Of a stretch of DNA of 64,000 nucleotides, positions 40,106 to 52,930 are shown piece by piece. The DNA is from Polynucleobacter arcticus (GTDB taxonomy: Bacteria; Pseudomonadota; Gammaproteobacteria; Burkholderiales; Burkholderiaceae): positions 1,409,702-1,473,701 of the forward strand of contig NZ_CP028940.1 in assembly GCF_013307205.1 (NCBI RefSeq), given 5' to 3'. The number at the start of each line of letters is the position of its first letter. Positions within the stretch are counted from its first letter, which is position 1. The notes under the pieces are model-generated. The model worked only from the letters and a program-made list of their open reading frames with translations. It did not search any database and was not told the DNA's origin. Position numbers and translations under genes: made by a program.

Positions 40106-41140
40106 TCATACACCCATCTCTGCTTCAATAAATTCACATACCGGCGGAGTAAATGGCACTGGATGCCCAGAACCCGATACTTCAAGCGTATGAAGGCGAG
40201 GAATTACTTTTTTGGCCTCTTGAACCCGCTGCTGAGTGCATATTTTTGATTTTTCTCCATAGATAAGCCCAACTCGGCCTTTGTAATCTTCCAAAGCTTC
40301 GTGGAAGTTCATACCCCAGACATCAGCGCGGTAAGAAAGATCAAAGTGACCAGGAAGCTGGACATCGGAAATGGCCCTCTCATCCACCTTAAGATCCTTA
40401 GCCAACTGTCGAACCTCTCTAAATCCCAGCTCATTCTTCATGGATTTATACAGTGCGTATAGGGATGTCCAATTTACGGTCAAGGCAATATCGTTCAGAA
40501 TAATTTCGTCAATCTTTTTTCCAAATATTTGCGTTAAGTACATCGCCAGAACCCCACCCATGCTAGTTCCAAGAATGGTTAACTTCGGCCTCACCAGATC
40601 ATTGGCCAAGATAATGCTACGAATCAGTTGGCTGATATCAGCAAGATAGAGTGACATCTTATAAATGCCTGCATCATCAAGGTGGTCAGACTCCCCCCTG
40701 CCAGAAAAGTCAATGCTAATGACTTTGCAGTTTGAGAATTTCATAAAGTAATGATGAATGACTAAAAATGTGTTTTTAGTTTCTAGCAATCCAGGCAAAC
40801 ATAACAAGACATTTTGCGCATCCATATCACCTGAAATGGTGTAGGCAATCTTTCGAGTTTTGCCATCATCCTGAATCTCCAGATAATGCGTTTCGGGAGG
40901 GGCGCTAACTACCTCCTTAAGTGCTAATGGAGTTTTGATTATGACGGCGTCAGGAGGCGGCAGCATCAAAGGAGATCGCAAGTTAGCGACATCGCGATCA
41001 CTTTCGCTAGATGTCGGGGTTTCTTGAGAAGACACACCAGGCGACTGGTGCTGCCCGAGTACAGCAGCCTTAATACGCAGCAACAGATCAATAAAATTGC
41101 TTTTCATTCGACTATATCTATCTATGAATATTGGGGCCAT
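40106..41140 (-). CDS. Alpha/beta hydrolase
   Basis: The 344-residue protein has an alpha/beta hydrolase core from about residue 85. The nucleophile elbow LGTSMGG places Ser193 as catalytic; LCLPGLLETKN would form the oxyanion-hole region, and GSGHPVPFTPP near the end supplies the histidine. The first 80 residues are a low-complexity, proline- and serine-rich extension of unknown role; an internal ATG at 41107 is an alternative start. The substrate is unknown. Confidence 0.8.
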   Translation of the reverse strand: MAPIFIDRYSRMKSNFIDLLLRIKAAVLGQHQSPGVSSQETPTSSESDRDVANLRSPLMLPPPDAVIIKTPLALKEVVSAPPETHYLEIQDDGKTRKIAYTISGDMDAQNVLLCLPGLLETKNTFLVIHHYFMKFSNCKVISIDFSGRGESDHLDDAGIYKMSLYLADISQLIRSIILANDLVRPKLTILGTSMGGVLAMYLTQIFGKKIDEIILNDIALTVNWTSLYALYKSMKNELGFREVRQLAKDLKVDERAISDVQLPGHFDLSYRADVWGMNFHEALEDYKGRVGLIYGEKSKICTQQRVQEAKKVIPRLHTLEVSGSGHPVPFTPPVCEFIEAEMGV

Positions 41141-41249
41141 CGACCCATCAAAATCACTGTATAGAGTCTTGATGACAGTAATAATTCAATAGCATCAGAT
41201 ATAGAATGGATAGGCACAACCGTTGGCGGGGCCTCTTGCGGCTCCGAGT

Positions 41250-41750
41250 TTAGACCACACTCTGTAGTTTATCTATTGTGCGTCTAAGGCGTGTATTGGT
41301 AATTTTCTCGAATGGCACCCAGGCTTTCTCCATAGCCTCCATAGAATCACCCTCCTTCAACATCTCTAATAAGAATAAGAGGTCAATATGGAGATGCTTA
41401 TCCTCACCTTTTTTAGGATTGGCGGGAATCTCATGTAAATCAATATCGATAGGCTCGGAGTGCTCAACAAGAGTTCTGCAAGTTACTCCCGTCTCTTCAA
41501 AAACCTCACGAATTGCGGCTTCAATGGGGGTCTCACCCTCATCGATATGCCCGCCAGGTTGGAACCACCGCTTTAAGTGGGGATGAAAAATAAGTAGAGC
41601 CTTCCCATCCTTGATCACCAAGCCACTTGCTGTGATGTGACCAGCCTTAGTGGAGCGTGAGTAAGGGTCATCTGAAGAAAGTACCTGGTCACAAGTGCAT
41701 TTGAATGGCGAGTGAGTCGCCGCACCAGAGATCTGGTCAATGATGTTCAT
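41250..41750 (-). CDS. NUDIX hydrolase
   Basis: The 166-residue protein contains a complete Nudix box, GGHIDEGETP through REVFEETGV at residues 66-89, so it can bind metal and hydrolyse a nucleoside diphosphate linked to another group. An N-terminal stretch with two cysteines (KCTCDQVL) is not part of the box. The substrate cannot be deduced. It lies upstream of the hydrolase gene and downstream of ligA, with gaps too large for clear coupling. Confidence 0.85.
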   Translation of the reverse strand: MNIIDQISGAATHSPFKCTCDQVLSSDDPYSRSTKAGHITASGLVIKDGKALLIFHPHLKRWFQPGGHIDEGETPIEAAIREVFEETGVTCRTLVEHSEPIDIDLHEIPANPKKGEDKHLHIDLLFLLEMLKEGDSMEAMEKAWVPFEKITNTRLRRTIDKLQSVV

Positions 41751-41816
41751 GGAGATATTCCAAAATCGCTTAAAAGATAATGTCAGCGTAAGGCCAATTA
41801 TGGCGTAAGAAACAAG

Positions 41817-43841
<2,025 letters not shown>

Positions 43842-44912
43842 TTAACTAAAGAGTCTGCTGGCGGTAGAGGAGCCAGCAGGAACACCACTCTTCTCAAGAT
43901 TGGCATACAAACCATCGAGATGCTGGCGAATGCTAATCACAGCAGCCTCAGTCAGATTAATGCCGTTGTCATCTACTAGGCGGCCATGGGCAGCTTGGGC
44001 AATCTCAATACCTTCACCCAGCATGCGTTCAAAAGCACGCTCTTCATGAGAGACCAAGGGCACCTCGAGCAATAAGGTCACTTGTTTCACGGGTGCATTC
44101 GGATCAATTTCTGCGCTAGTGAAGATCAGCGTGCCATTACTAAAAAACTCATAGGCACGGCCATTACGAGATAACCTAAAACCCCTCTTACGCATTAAGG
44201 CATCAAAGTTAGCACCAGGACACGCCTCATCAAAGAGAACATTAATACTCAACTGAATATCACTCTCAGCAGCCATCGCATCTAACTCTTTAGCGCTCTC
44301 AAGCATGGTGTTCACGCTAGGCATATCAATCTGTGAACCGAGAGTTTCGGCAAGCGCTTGTGCGCGAGAACAAAAATCGGACAGCTCTAAAACACCAATT
44401 GGGCCTCGACGGCTTGCTAACTGAATCGCTAGCTGCAGTTCTGAATAAGACGATTCTGGGCGTAGCACTTCCCAATTTTCAGCGACATCAACGTCTGCAT
44501 TTAAGCCTTCACACATCCACCGCACTGTTGTAGTCGCAGGAACATCACCCCAAGTATTCATTTCTTCTAAGATTTCAGCGCCGCTGATACCCTCATCAAA
44601 CCGAAGCGTAATCACGCAGTCAATTCTTGGGTCAATAGAGAAACTTTCTGGAGCAGAGGCTGACGAGAGAATTGTCTGACCAAAAGACGGTTCGGATCGA
44701 TCTTCCGCTTCGGCAAAGCCTTGGGCAAAAGAGGGTTCTTTTGCAAAACGATCATCTAAAGAGTATTCACTGGCAGCTTTTGCATTGCGACGTGCACGAG
44801 CGTACTTGATATTGAGGATGAATACCGCAATCAAAATCAGTAGGCCAATGACAGCCAAAGCGAACTGCAAGTCAGACAAACCCAATGCTGTCATGATTTG
44901 CTCTAGATCCAC
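43842..44912 (-). CDS. zipA: ZipA-like cell division protein
   Basis: The 356-residue protein has an N-terminal membrane anchor (about residues 12-35, ALAVIGLLILIAVFILNI), a basic juxtamembrane patch, a variable linker and a C-terminal domain (about 210-340) resembling the FtsZ-binding domain of ZipA. ZipA tethers FtsZ to the membrane at the division site. The linker is shorter than in E. coli and the sequence is distant. Its position between smc and ligA is the usual betaproteobacterial arrangement. Confidence 0.8.
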   Translation of the reverse strand: MDLEQIMTALGLSDLQFALAVIGLLILIAVFILNIKYARARRNAKAASEYSLDDRFAKEPSFAQGFAEAEDRSEPSFGQTILSSASAPESFSIDPRIDCVITLRFDEGISGAEILEEMNTWGDVPATTTVRWMCEGLNADVDVAENWEVLRPESSYSELQLAIQLASRRGPIGVLELSDFCSRAQALAETLGSQIDMPSVNTMLESAKELDAMAAESDIQLSINVLFDEACPGANFDALMRKRGFRLSRNGRAYEFFSNGTLIFTSAEIDPNAPVKQVTLLLEVPLVSHEERAFERMLGEGIEIAQAAHGRLVDDNGINLTEAAVISIRQHLDGLYANLEKSGVPAGSSTASRLFS

Positions 44913-47900
44913 TTAAACTGCCTCCACCATGGATACCGCGGAAGAAATATCTACTGCTACGATGCGAGATACACCCTGCTCTTGCATGGTGACACCAATC
45001 AATTGATGAGCGATTTCCATAGTGATTTTGTTATGTGAGATGAACACAAACTGCGTCTTACTAGACATTTTGGCAACCATCTGCGCATAACGCAAGGTGT
45101 TCGCATCATCCAATGGTGCATCGACCTCGTCCAGCAAGCAAAATGGCGCAGGATTGAGGAGAAATAAGGAGAAGACCAGAGCAATTGCGGTCAAGGCTTT
45201 TTCGCCACCAGAAAGCAAATAGATCGAGCTATTCTTCTTGCCTGGAGGCTGCGCCATCACCTGTACGCCAGCATCCAAGATCTCTTCGCCCGTCATCACT
45301 AATTCGGCATGACCGCCACCAAAGAGCTCGGGGAATAACTTACCAAAATGCATATTGACTTGGTCGAAGGTACCCTGCAAGAGATCACGAGTTTCCGCAT
45401 CAATCTTAGCAATCGCATCCGTCAAAGTCTGCATCGCTTCGTTCAAGTCAGCAGATTGTGCATCCAAAAATTGCTTGCGTTCGCGTGAACTTGAGAGCTC
45501 ATCTAAGGCGGCCATATTCACAGGGCCTAAAGACTGGATCTCCGAGTTGAGGCGATTTACTTCAGTTTGCAAAGCGCCTACTTTGAGGTCTGGACTAAAG
45601 TTTGCTTCCAGGGCAATTAAGTCAGCTTCTGCGTCTAACAGCAAAGTTGCGAATTGCTCAAAGTTCAAACGGGCAGCTTGTTCACGCAATTGCAAATCCA
45701 CTACCTTGTCACGCATAGGCTGAAGACTGCGCTCGATTTGCATCCGCACTTCATCGGCTTCGCGCAATTGATGCAATAGCGCATCTTGCTCGGTACGTGC
45801 ATTAGCTAGAGCTGCCTCGCGGGCACTACGAGCCAGCAACAATCCTTGTAATTTATCTTGGGCCTCTTCATCACTCAGTGTTTCAAGCTCTTGCTCTGAG
45901 GTGGCCTGCTTGTCCTGAATCTCCATGATCTGTACACGGGCAGTGCTTTGATCACGCTGCAAATCCGCAATGCGCTGCTGCAGGGAGCGGGTTGCAAAAG
46001 CCGCCTCTTGGGCAGACATTTCAGATGAGCGCACAGCTTCGCGGAGACGATCACGCTCTTGGGTCGCTAGCTCGAGTTTTTCTTGTGCAATCGCTAAATT
46101 CTCTTGAAGACCTTGCTTAGATTCCTCTGACTGAGCAAACTCTTCAGACGATTGCTCTTGAGTTTGAGTTAATTGTTCCATTTGCTGGCGCAACTCACTT
46201 AACTCACTCTGAATTTGTTCAGCGCGCTGACTGTACTTTTCTTCAGCTTGAGTTAGCTGCATTCTTTCTACTTCAAAACCGTGTACTTCTTGCACTGCTT
46301 GCTCGGCATGAACGCGGGTTTGCTCAGCAACTTGATGCGCGGCTTGGTAATTAGCGGCGCATTGATCCAATTCACCCTGCAATTCGCTCTGGATCAGTTT
46401 TTGTGCACGCAATTGCTTCTCGAGACCTTCCATCTCTTGAGCGCGCGCCAGCATACCGGCCTGCTCTGAGTCTGGTGCGTACAACTGCACACCTACACGG
46501 CTGACTAAGTGGCCTTGCTGTGTCACAAAAGCACCTCCAGCGGGTAGCTTCTCGCGGCGATGCAAGGCATCTTCCAAGCTATTGGCGATGTAAATGTTAT
46601 CCAACCACTCTTGCAATACAGCAGCAACGCGCGGTGCACCTGCGCTTTGTACGCGGGTCAACAAAGGAATGAAATCTGCTGGTACAGCAGTATGCGCAGG
46701 AGAAATATCCTCAGTTAATAAAATGGCTAAGCGACTTGGGGGTGCGTCATTTGCTAAAGCTAAAGCTTCTTGAACACTCTTGGCTGTAACTGCAGCTAAG
46801 CGCTCGCGCAACACAGACTCCAAAGCAGCTTCCCAACCGCTTTCTACTTTGAGTTCCTGCCATAAACGCTTGCTTTCTTTTAAGCCCTTGCTCTCAAGCC
46901 ATGGACCAATCTTGCCTTGCGCTTGAACGCTGACCTGTAACGCTGTCAACGCTGTCAACTTAGCTTCGGTTTGAGCCAAGTCTTGATTAGCAGTTTGAAT
47001 TTGTTGTTGTGCAGTGTGACGCGCTTCATCAGCAGCCGGCACGCGTATTTGCGCCTCGCTTGCTTTTTGTCTCGCTTCGTCCACCTTGCGCTGCGCCATC
47101 GCATGGCGATCAATCGCTGTTTGCAATGCTTCTGCGTCTGGTCTACGCATACCTGCAAGCTCAGCCTCAAGACGGGTATCGCGCCCTTTGAGTTCTTCTA
47201 CTTGGGTTGTAATTGCTTTAACGCGCTCGCCCAAACTGGCTAAGCGCTGATCAATTGTGGCTAAGTTCTCGCGGGCATCATTGAGTTCGCGTGCATGAAC
47301 TTGATAAGCCTCTTCGCGGGCTGGCATTTGCTCTTGCAAACCAGATAAATCGATTATTAGCGTTTGCTCTTTTTCTGCCGCTAAGCTGAGTTCTTGCTCT
47401 GCAGTACGCTGCGCTTGTGCGGCATCAGTTTCTTGAACGGTCCAACGTTGTAGTTGAGCTTGCAAATCTTGAGACTGTTGTTGCAAACGCTGGCGTGCTT
47501 CCTGCACGTAACGAATTTGTGACTCTACTTGACTGACGTCTGCATTGGTTTGGTACAAATCACCTTGCGCTTGAGAAACCTTGTCTTGTAATGCGTACTG
47601 TTCGGTACGCATTGTTTCCAGCTCGGCTTCTGCATGACGCATTTTTGCCGTCTGCTCCTCTAGGCTGACTTGAGTGTCACGAATACCGTTGGCATGACGC
47701 TCTTGCTCTTTGCCAGCCTCAGTCTGGCGGACAAACCAGAGCAACTGTTGTTGTGACTTCATTGAGGTGGAGAGTTCAGCATGACGCTCAGCTACCGTCG
47801 CCTGCTTCTCCAAGCGAGTGACCTGCTGATCAAGCTCGCGCAGAATATCCTCAACGCGAACCAAATTCTCTTTAGTATCTTCAAGACGGGAAGCGGTTTC

Positions 47901-48434
47901 TTTACGACGCTCTTTATATTTAGAGACACCCGCAGCTTCTTCAAGGAAGACACGCAACTCTTCTGGCTTGGCTTCTAAGATGCGATTGATAGTGCCCTGT
48001 CCAATAATGGCGTAGCCTCTTGGACCCATACCCGTGCCCAAGAAAATGTCTTGAATGTCTTTACGACGAACCACTTGGTTATTCACGTAATAACTCGAAT
48101 TACCATCACGTGTCAAAACACGTTTGATACCTAGTTCTGTAAAAGCACTCCATTGACCTTGAGCGCGTCCTTCTGAGTTATCAAAGATGAGTTCCACACT
48201 GGCGCGACCAGAAGGTTTGCGCAAACCAGAGCCATTAAAAATCACGTCTTGCATCGATTCACCACGCAACTCACTGGCGCGAGATTCACCCAAAACCCAG
48301 CGTACAGCGTCAATAATGTTCGATTTTCCGCAACCGTTAGGACCCACAACACCGATCAATTGACCTGGCATTTCAAAATGGGTGGGATCGACGAAGGACT
48401 TAAAGCCGGAAAGTTTGATGGATTTCAGTTGCAC
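44913..48434 (-). CDS. smc: Chromosome segregation protein SMC
   Basis: The 1173-residue protein compacts and segregates the chromosome. Walker A GPNGCGKS is at residues 31-38, followed by two long coiled coils separated by a hinge (about 500-660, GPWLESKGLKESKRLWQEL), with the ABC signature YLLSGGEKAL and the Walker B region FCLLDEVDAPLDD near the C-terminus. It is directly followed by the ZipA-like gene and is divergent from dapD. Confidence 0.97.
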   Translation of the reverse strand: MQLKSIKLSGFKSFVDPTHFEMPGQLIGVVGPNGCGKSNIIDAVRWVLGESRASELRGESMQDVIFNGSGLRKPSGRASVELIFDNSEGRAQGQWSAFTELGIKRVLTRDGNSSYYVNNQVVRRKDIQDIFLGTGMGPRGYAIIGQGTINRILEAKPEELRVFLEEAAGVSKYKERRKETASRLEDTKENLVRVEDILRELDQQVTRLEKQATVAERHAELSTSMKSQQQLLWFVRQTEAGKEQERHANGIRDTQVSLEEQTAKMRHAEAELETMRTEQYALQDKVSQAQGDLYQTNADVSQVESQIRYVQEARQRLQQQSQDLQAQLQRWTVQETDAAQAQRTAEQELSLAAEKEQTLIIDLSGLQEQMPAREEAYQVHARELNDARENLATIDQRLASLGERVKAITTQVEELKGRDTRLEAELAGMRRPDAEALQTAIDRHAMAQRKVDEARQKASEAQIRVPAADEARHTAQQQIQTANQDLAQTEAKLTALTALQVSVQAQGKIGPWLESKGLKESKRLWQELKVESGWEAALESVLRERLAAVTAKSVQEALALANDAPPSRLAILLTEDISPAHTAVPADFIPLLTRVQSAGAPRVAAVLQEWLDNIYIANSLEDALHRREKLPAGGAFVTQQGHLVSRVGVQLYAPDSEQAGMLARAQEMEGLEKQLRAQKLIQSELQGELDQCAANYQAAHQVAEQTRVHAEQAVQEVHGFEVERMQLTQAEEKYSQRAEQIQSELSELRQQMEQLTQTQEQSSEEFAQSEESKQGLQENLAIAQEKLELATQERDRLREAVRSSEMSAQEAAFATRSLQQRIADLQRDQSTARVQIMEIQDKQATSEQELETLSDEEAQDKLQGLLLARSAREAALANARTEQDALLHQLREADEVRMQIERSLQPMRDKVVDLQLREQAARLNFEQFATLLLDAEADLIALEANFSPDLKVGALQTEVNRLNSEIQSLGPVNMAALDELSSSRERKQFLDAQSADLNEAMQTLTDAIAKIDAETRDLLQGTFDQVNMHFGKLFPELFGGGHAELVMTGEEILDAGVQVMAQPPGKKNSSIYLLSGGEKALTAIALVFSLFLLNPAPFCLLDEVDAPLDDANTLRYAQMVAKMSSKTQFVFISHNKITMEIAHQLIGVTMQEQGVSRIVAVDISSAVSMVEAV

Positions 48435-48607
48435 GGCGTACTTTGTAGTGAAAAAAGGGGTTCAAATAAGGGGTAAAAATTATTACTAAAGTGGGAAGAT
48501 GATAGCAAGCTTGGGGCTTCCCGCACGGGTTTTTGCCCCACCGATATAATGATTAATCTACATCCAGGGTTAAAACCCCTTAACAATCTGATAGTTAACT
48601 GAAAAGC

Positions 48608-49435
48608 ATGAGCCAATCACCACAAAGCATCATTGAACAAGCCTGGGAAAACCGCGCAAACCTGTCTCCAGAGGCTGTTTCTGGGGAAATTCGTAACGCG
48701 GTAAACGCGGTCCTCGAGGGCCTTAATACCGGCAGCATTCGCGTGGCTGAGCGCCAAAGCGTTGGTAAATGGGAAGTCAATCAATGGGTTAAAAAGGCAG
48801 TTTTGCTGTCTTTTCGCCTGGAAGACAATAAGCCGATGGGTGCTGGTGGGTATACCCAGTTTTATGACAAGGTCCCAAGCAAGTTTGAGAACTACACCGC
48901 AGAAGACTTCGCCAATGGCGGTTTCCGCGTAGTTCCCCCTGCAATTGCTCGTAGAGGCTCATTTATCGGCAAAAATGCCGTTTTAATGCCTTCCTACGTC
49001 AATATCGGTGCTTATGTTGGTGAAGGCACCATGGTCGACACTTGGGCAACAGTAGGCTCTTGTGCCCAAATTGGTAAAAATGTTCATCTCTCCGGTGGCG
49101 TTGGCATTGGTGGTGTCTTAGAGCCAATTCAAGCCGGCCCAGTGATTATTGAAGACAACTGCTTTATCGGTGCTCGCTCTGAGGTAGTTGAAGGCGTAGT
49201 GATTGAAGAAAACGCTGTTCTTTCTATGGGCGTATACATTGGTCAAAGCACCAAAATCTACGACCGTGAAACCGGTGAGATTCATTATGGGCGTGTACCA
49301 GCAGGCTCTGTTGTAGTACCAGGCTCCCTTCCCTCTGCTTGCGGTAAATACAGTCTGTACGCTGCGATCATTGTGAAGAAGGTAGATGCTCAAACCAGAG
49401 CAAAAACTGCCATTAACGAACTCCTACGTGATTAA
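48608..49435 (+). CDS. dapD: 2,3,4,5-tetrahydropyridine-2,6-dicarboxylate N-succinyltransferase
   Basis: The 275-residue enzyme succinylates the cyclic intermediate in the succinylase branch of lysine and diaminopimelate synthesis. The C-terminal left-handed helix carries hexapeptide repeats ([33 protein letters not shown]). The next step of the branch but one is encoded directly after it by dapE. It is divergent from smc. Confidence 0.97.
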   Translation: MSQSPQSIIEQAWENRANLSPEAVSGEIRNAVNAVLEGLNTGSIRVAERQSVGKWEVNQWVKKAVLLSFRLEDNKPMGAGGYTQFYDKVPSKFENYTAEDFANGGFRVVPPAIARRGSFIGKNAVLMPSYVNIGAYVGEGTMVDTWATVGSCAQIGKNVHLSGGVGIGGVLEPIQAGPVIIEDNCFIGARSEVVEGVVIEENAVLSMGVYIGQSTKIYDRETGEIHYGRVPAGSVVVPGSLPSACGKYSLYAAIIVKKVDAQTRAKTAINELLRD

Positions 49436-49452
49436 GTTTTAAGGCTAAATAC

Positions 49453-50604
49453 ATGAGCGCTACCCTCGAGTTAACTGAAGCCCTTATCGCCTGTCGTTCG
49501 GTAACACCGGCGGATGGCGGTTGTCAGGACCTCATTGCCAAACGCCTTCAGGCGATTGGCTTTCATACCGAGAGCGTGATTAGTGGTCCTGAGAATTTTC
49601 AGGTCACTAACCTTTGGGCAATCAAAAAGGGTACAGCTGGCGATCAGGGCGAATTACTCATGTTTGCTGGTCACACCGACGTTGTGCCAACAGGCCCGCT
49701 GGAAAAGTGGACCAGCGATCCGTTTACTCCCACGATTCGGGACGGCATGCTTTACGGTCGCGGTGCTGCGGATATGAAAACCTCTCTAGCAGGATTTGTT
49801 GTAGCTACAGAAGAGTTTGTCATCACCCACCCAAATCACAAAGGTTCTATCGCTTTTTTGATTACCAGCGATGAAGAAGGTCCCGCAAATGATGGCACCG
49901 TCATCATGTGCGAGCGCTTGCAAAAACAAGGCCAACGTTTGGACTATTGCGTGATTGGTGAGCCTACTTCCGTAGATCAACTCGGTGACATGATTAAGAA
50001 TGGCCGCCGCGGCTCGCTCTCAGGAAAGCTTCGGGTTAAAGGGATTCAGGCGCATATTGCCTACCCCCATCTTGGCAAAAATCCGATCCACCTTTCAGCA
50101 CCAGCAATACAGTCGCTGGTGGAGACTGAGTGGGATAAAGGCAATCAGTATTTTCAACCTACAAGCTTTCAGATCTCCAACATTCATGCAGGCACTGGCG
50201 CGAATAATGTTATTCCTGGTGAGTTGGCAGTGGATTTCAACTTCCGTTTTTCTACCGAGAGCAAGCCAGAAGAATTGCGCAGCCGCCTAGAGGCCATCTT
50301 GACTTCTGCCGGACTGGACTTTGAGATTGATTGGGTCTTAGGCGGCAGTCCATTTATTACTGGCGATGGTGCTCTTGCTAATGCTTTGCGCAAATCTATC
50401 AAAGCAGAAACGAATATCGATACTGAGCTCTCCACAACCGGCGGTACTAGTGATGGCCGTTTCATCGCAAAAATTTGCAAAGAGGTGGTGGAATTTGGTC
50501 CACTCAATGCTACGAGTCACAAAATTGATGAGTGTGTGATTGTGGATGATGTGGTTCCGCTCAAGAATATCTTCCGCAAGACTCTAGAACAATTAATTGC
50601 CTAA
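49453..50604 (+). CDS. dapE: Succinyl-diaminopimelate desuccinylase
   Basis: The 383-residue zinc enzyme removes succinate to release diaminopimelate for lysine and peptidoglycan. Zinc ligands are in [27 protein letters not shown] and the closing NATSHKIDE. It follows dapD by 17 bases. Confidence 0.96.
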   Translation: MSATLELTEALIACRSVTPADGGCQDLIAKRLQAIGFHTESVISGPENFQVTNLWAIKKGTAGDQGELLMFAGHTDVVPTGPLEKWTSDPFTPTIRDGMLYGRGAADMKTSLAGFVVATEEFVITHPNHKGSIAFLITSDEEGPANDGTVIMCERLQKQGQRLDYCVIGEPTSVDQLGDMIKNGRRGSLSGKLRVKGIQAHIAYPHLGKNPIHLSAPAIQSLVETEWDKGNQYFQPTSFQISNIHAGTGANNVIPGELAVDFNFRFSTESKPEELRSRLEAILTSAGLDFEIDWVLGGSPFITGDGALANALRKSIKAETNIDTELSTTGGTSDGRFIAKICKEVVEFGPLNATSHKIDECVIVDDVVPLKNIFRKTLEQLIA

Positions 50605-50637
50605 AGCCAGCGCTGTCTAGCTCATTTATTAAACTTC

Positions 50638-51534
50638 ATGGACCCTGCGCCCCAGCAATCTCTCACAGTTGATCAATGCATTGATCAAATCGCAGCACGA
50701 TTAGAGGCAGCACATTTGCACTACGGTCATGGTGCCATTGATGCTCAGAGTGAAGCCTTATGGATTGCTAGCAAGCAACTCGAACTCAGCCCTACCGATG
50801 CCTTGGATCACTTAGAGCAGGCAATGACTGCCGAGCAGATTGTCAGGGCGTTTGAGACCACAGAAAATCGCATCTCTACACGCAAGCCATTGGCTTATAT
50901 TTTGGGTGAAGCTTGGCTCATGGGTGTGCCATTTTTCTCGAGCGAGCAAAGTATTGTTCCACGCTCCTGGATTGCAGAGCTCATCGTTGATGGCTCTCTA
51001 GAATCCTGGTTACCTGCCGATGGTAAGGCGCTAGATTTGTGTACCGGCAATGGCTCTCTAGCTATTTTGCTAGCGATGGCTTGCCCCGATATTCATGTGA
51101 GTGCTTGTGACATTAGCCTGCCTGCATTAGCCGTAGCTTCCCGCAATCTCGATCGCCATGGCCTAAGTTCACAGGTCGAGCTTTTTGAGGGTGATCTCTG
51201 GGATGCATTACCAGAACCCCATGGTGACAATCGCTTTGATCTCATCATCTGCAACCCGCCTTACGTCAATGCCAATTCCATGAACGCCCTGCCTGCTGAG
51301 TATCACGCAGAGCCTGCTCTTGCATTGGCTGGTGGCGATGATGGCATGGATCTCATTCGCAAGATTATTGCGAGCGCACCAGATTATCTATCGGAGCGTG
51401 GCGCCATTCTGATTGAGATTGGCAATGAGTATGAACACTTCAAGAGAGCCTTCCCGGAGATTCCAGTCATTTGGATGGAGGTCTCTGCCGGAGATCAGCA
51501 AGTCCTACTCATTCAAGCGGAAGACTTGCACTAA
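50638..51534 (+). CDS. prmB: Ribosomal protein L3 glutamine methyltransferase
   Basis: The 298-residue enzyme methylates a glutamine of ribosomal protein L3. The SAM-binding motif ALDLCTGNGSLAI and the catalytic NPPYVNANSM are present, with the helical N-terminal domain typical of the PrmB/PrmC family. The PrmB assignment over PrmC rests on length and the N-terminal AIDAQSEALWIA segment. It follows dapE by 33 bases and probably shares its transcript. Confidence 0.9.
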   Translation: MDPAPQQSLTVDQCIDQIAARLEAAHLHYGHGAIDAQSEALWIASKQLELSPTDALDHLEQAMTAEQIVRAFETTENRISTRKPLAYILGEAWLMGVPFFSSEQSIVPRSWIAELIVDGSLESWLPADGKALDLCTGNGSLAILLAMACPDIHVSACDISLPALAVASRNLDRHGLSSQVELFEGDLWDALPEPHGDNRFDLIICNPPYVNANSMNALPAEYHAEPALALAGGDDGMDLIRKIIASAPDYLSERGAILIEIGNEYEHFKRAFPEIPVIWMEVSAGDQQVLLIQAEDLH

Positions 51535-51564
51535 GCAGCTAGCCAAAACTGAGGGCGTCAATAC

Positions 51565-52926
51565 TCAGAGTTCAGCAGCTGCACTAATCGCTTGATCAAT
51601 ACGCTCTACGGGAATCACTCTTAATCCCGGAATCTTTGCCTTTGGCATATTGGCTTTGGGAATAATTGCCACAGTAAAGCCCAGCTTGGCGGCTTCTTTT
51701 AAGCGCTCCTGACCGCGCGGGCAGGGACGGATCTCTCCGGCCAAACCGACTTCGCCAAATACGATCAACTCCTTAGGCAATGCCTTATTTCGAATCGAAG
51801 ATTGAATGGCTAACAACACCGCCAAGTCAGCCGCTGGTTCTGAGATCTTCACCCCACCAACTGCATTTAAGAAGACGTCCTGATCAAAACACGCTACACC
51901 GGCATGGCGATGTAATACTGCCAATAGCATCGCTAGACGCGCTTGCTCCAAGCCAACTGCCAAGCGGCGGGGGTTCGGAATATGTGCCGTATCTACCAGC
52001 GCCTGAATTTCTACCAACAAGGGACGACTGCCCTCTTGGGTAACCAATACGCAAGCACCAGGCACCATCTCTGCATGCTGAGATAAGAAAATGGCTGAAG
52101 GGTTAGCTACGCCACGCAGGCCTTTTTCAGTCATCGCAAATACGCCCAACTCATTGACAGCACCAAAACGATTTTTAATCGAGCGCACCAATCTAAATGA
52201 GGAGTGGGTATCGCCTTCAAAATACAAGACGGTGTCCACAATATGCTCTAAGACGCGAGGCCCAGCCAAATGACCATCTTTAGTGACGTGACCTACCATC
52301 AATACACAAATACCACTGGATTTAGCAGCCCTCGTTAATTGCGCAGCACACTCTCGCACTTGCGCAACCGATCCAGGAGCTGAGCTCAATACCTCTGAAT
52401 ACAAAGTCTGAATAGAGTCCACCACCAATACCTGTGGTTTGACGGTATCCATAATGGAAAGGAGCTTCTCTAGCTGAATCTCTGCCAAAACCTCCAATTG
52501 AGGAGCATCTAACGCAATCCGTTTAGCGCGCAATGCAATCTGAGCCGCAGACTCTTCACCACTGCTGTAAAGGACATTCATGCCCGCTGCACTCATCTCT
52601 GCAAGCGCTTGTAGTAACAGTGTGGATTTACCAATACCAGGATCGCCACCTAAGAGGACAACACCACCTGGCACCAATCCACCACCGAGCACACGATCAA
52701 ACTCTTCCACACCAGTACTGAAACGCGGTAGGTCTTCTGCACTAATGGCGGAAAGTTTCTGTCGCGGCAACGATTGCGCTAAGCCCTGAAAGCGGGCGTT
52801 TGAACTGACTTCGGGCACACCCTCTTCCAGAGTATTCCAAGCCTGACAGGATGGGCACTGCCCTTGCCACTTGGCAGAGCTTCCACCGCAGGACTGACAG
52901 ATATAGATAGTTTTTATTTTGGCCAA
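51565..52926 (-). CDS. radA: DNA repair protein RadA
   Basis: The protein (453 residues from TTG at 52926) is a RecA-like helicase that helps branch migration in recombination. An N-terminal C4 zinc finger (CQSCGG, CPSCQAW), the Walker A GGDPGIGKST, the KNRFG motif and a C-terminal Lon-like domain are in order. The TTG was chosen because it stands four bases after the stop of the gene upstream and begins the conserved AKIKTIYICQ; an in-frame ATG at 52980 lies inside that gene. Confidence 0.95.
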   Translation of the reverse strand: MAKIKTIYICQSCGGSSAKWQGQCPSCQAWNTLEEGVPEVSSNARFQGLAQSLPRQKLSAISAEDLPRFSTGVEEFDRVLGGGLVPGGVVLLGGDPGIGKSTLLLQALAEMSAAGMNVLYSSGEESAAQIALRAKRIALDAPQLEVLAEIQLEKLLSIMDTVKPQVLVVDSIQTLYSEVLSSAPGSVAQVRECAAQLTRAAKSSGICVLMVGHVTKDGHLAGPRVLEHIVDTVLYFEGDTHSSFRLVRSIKNRFGAVNELGVFAMTEKGLRGVANPSAIFLSQHAEMVPGACVLVTQEGSRPLLVEIQALVDTAHIPNPRRLAVGLEQARLAMLLAVLHRHAGVACFDQDVFLNAVGGVKISEPAADLAVLLAIQSSIRNKALPKELIVFGEVGLAGEIRPCPRGQERLKEAAKLGFTVAIIPKANMPKAKIPGLRVIPVERIDQAISAAAEL

Positions 52927-52930
52927 GGGA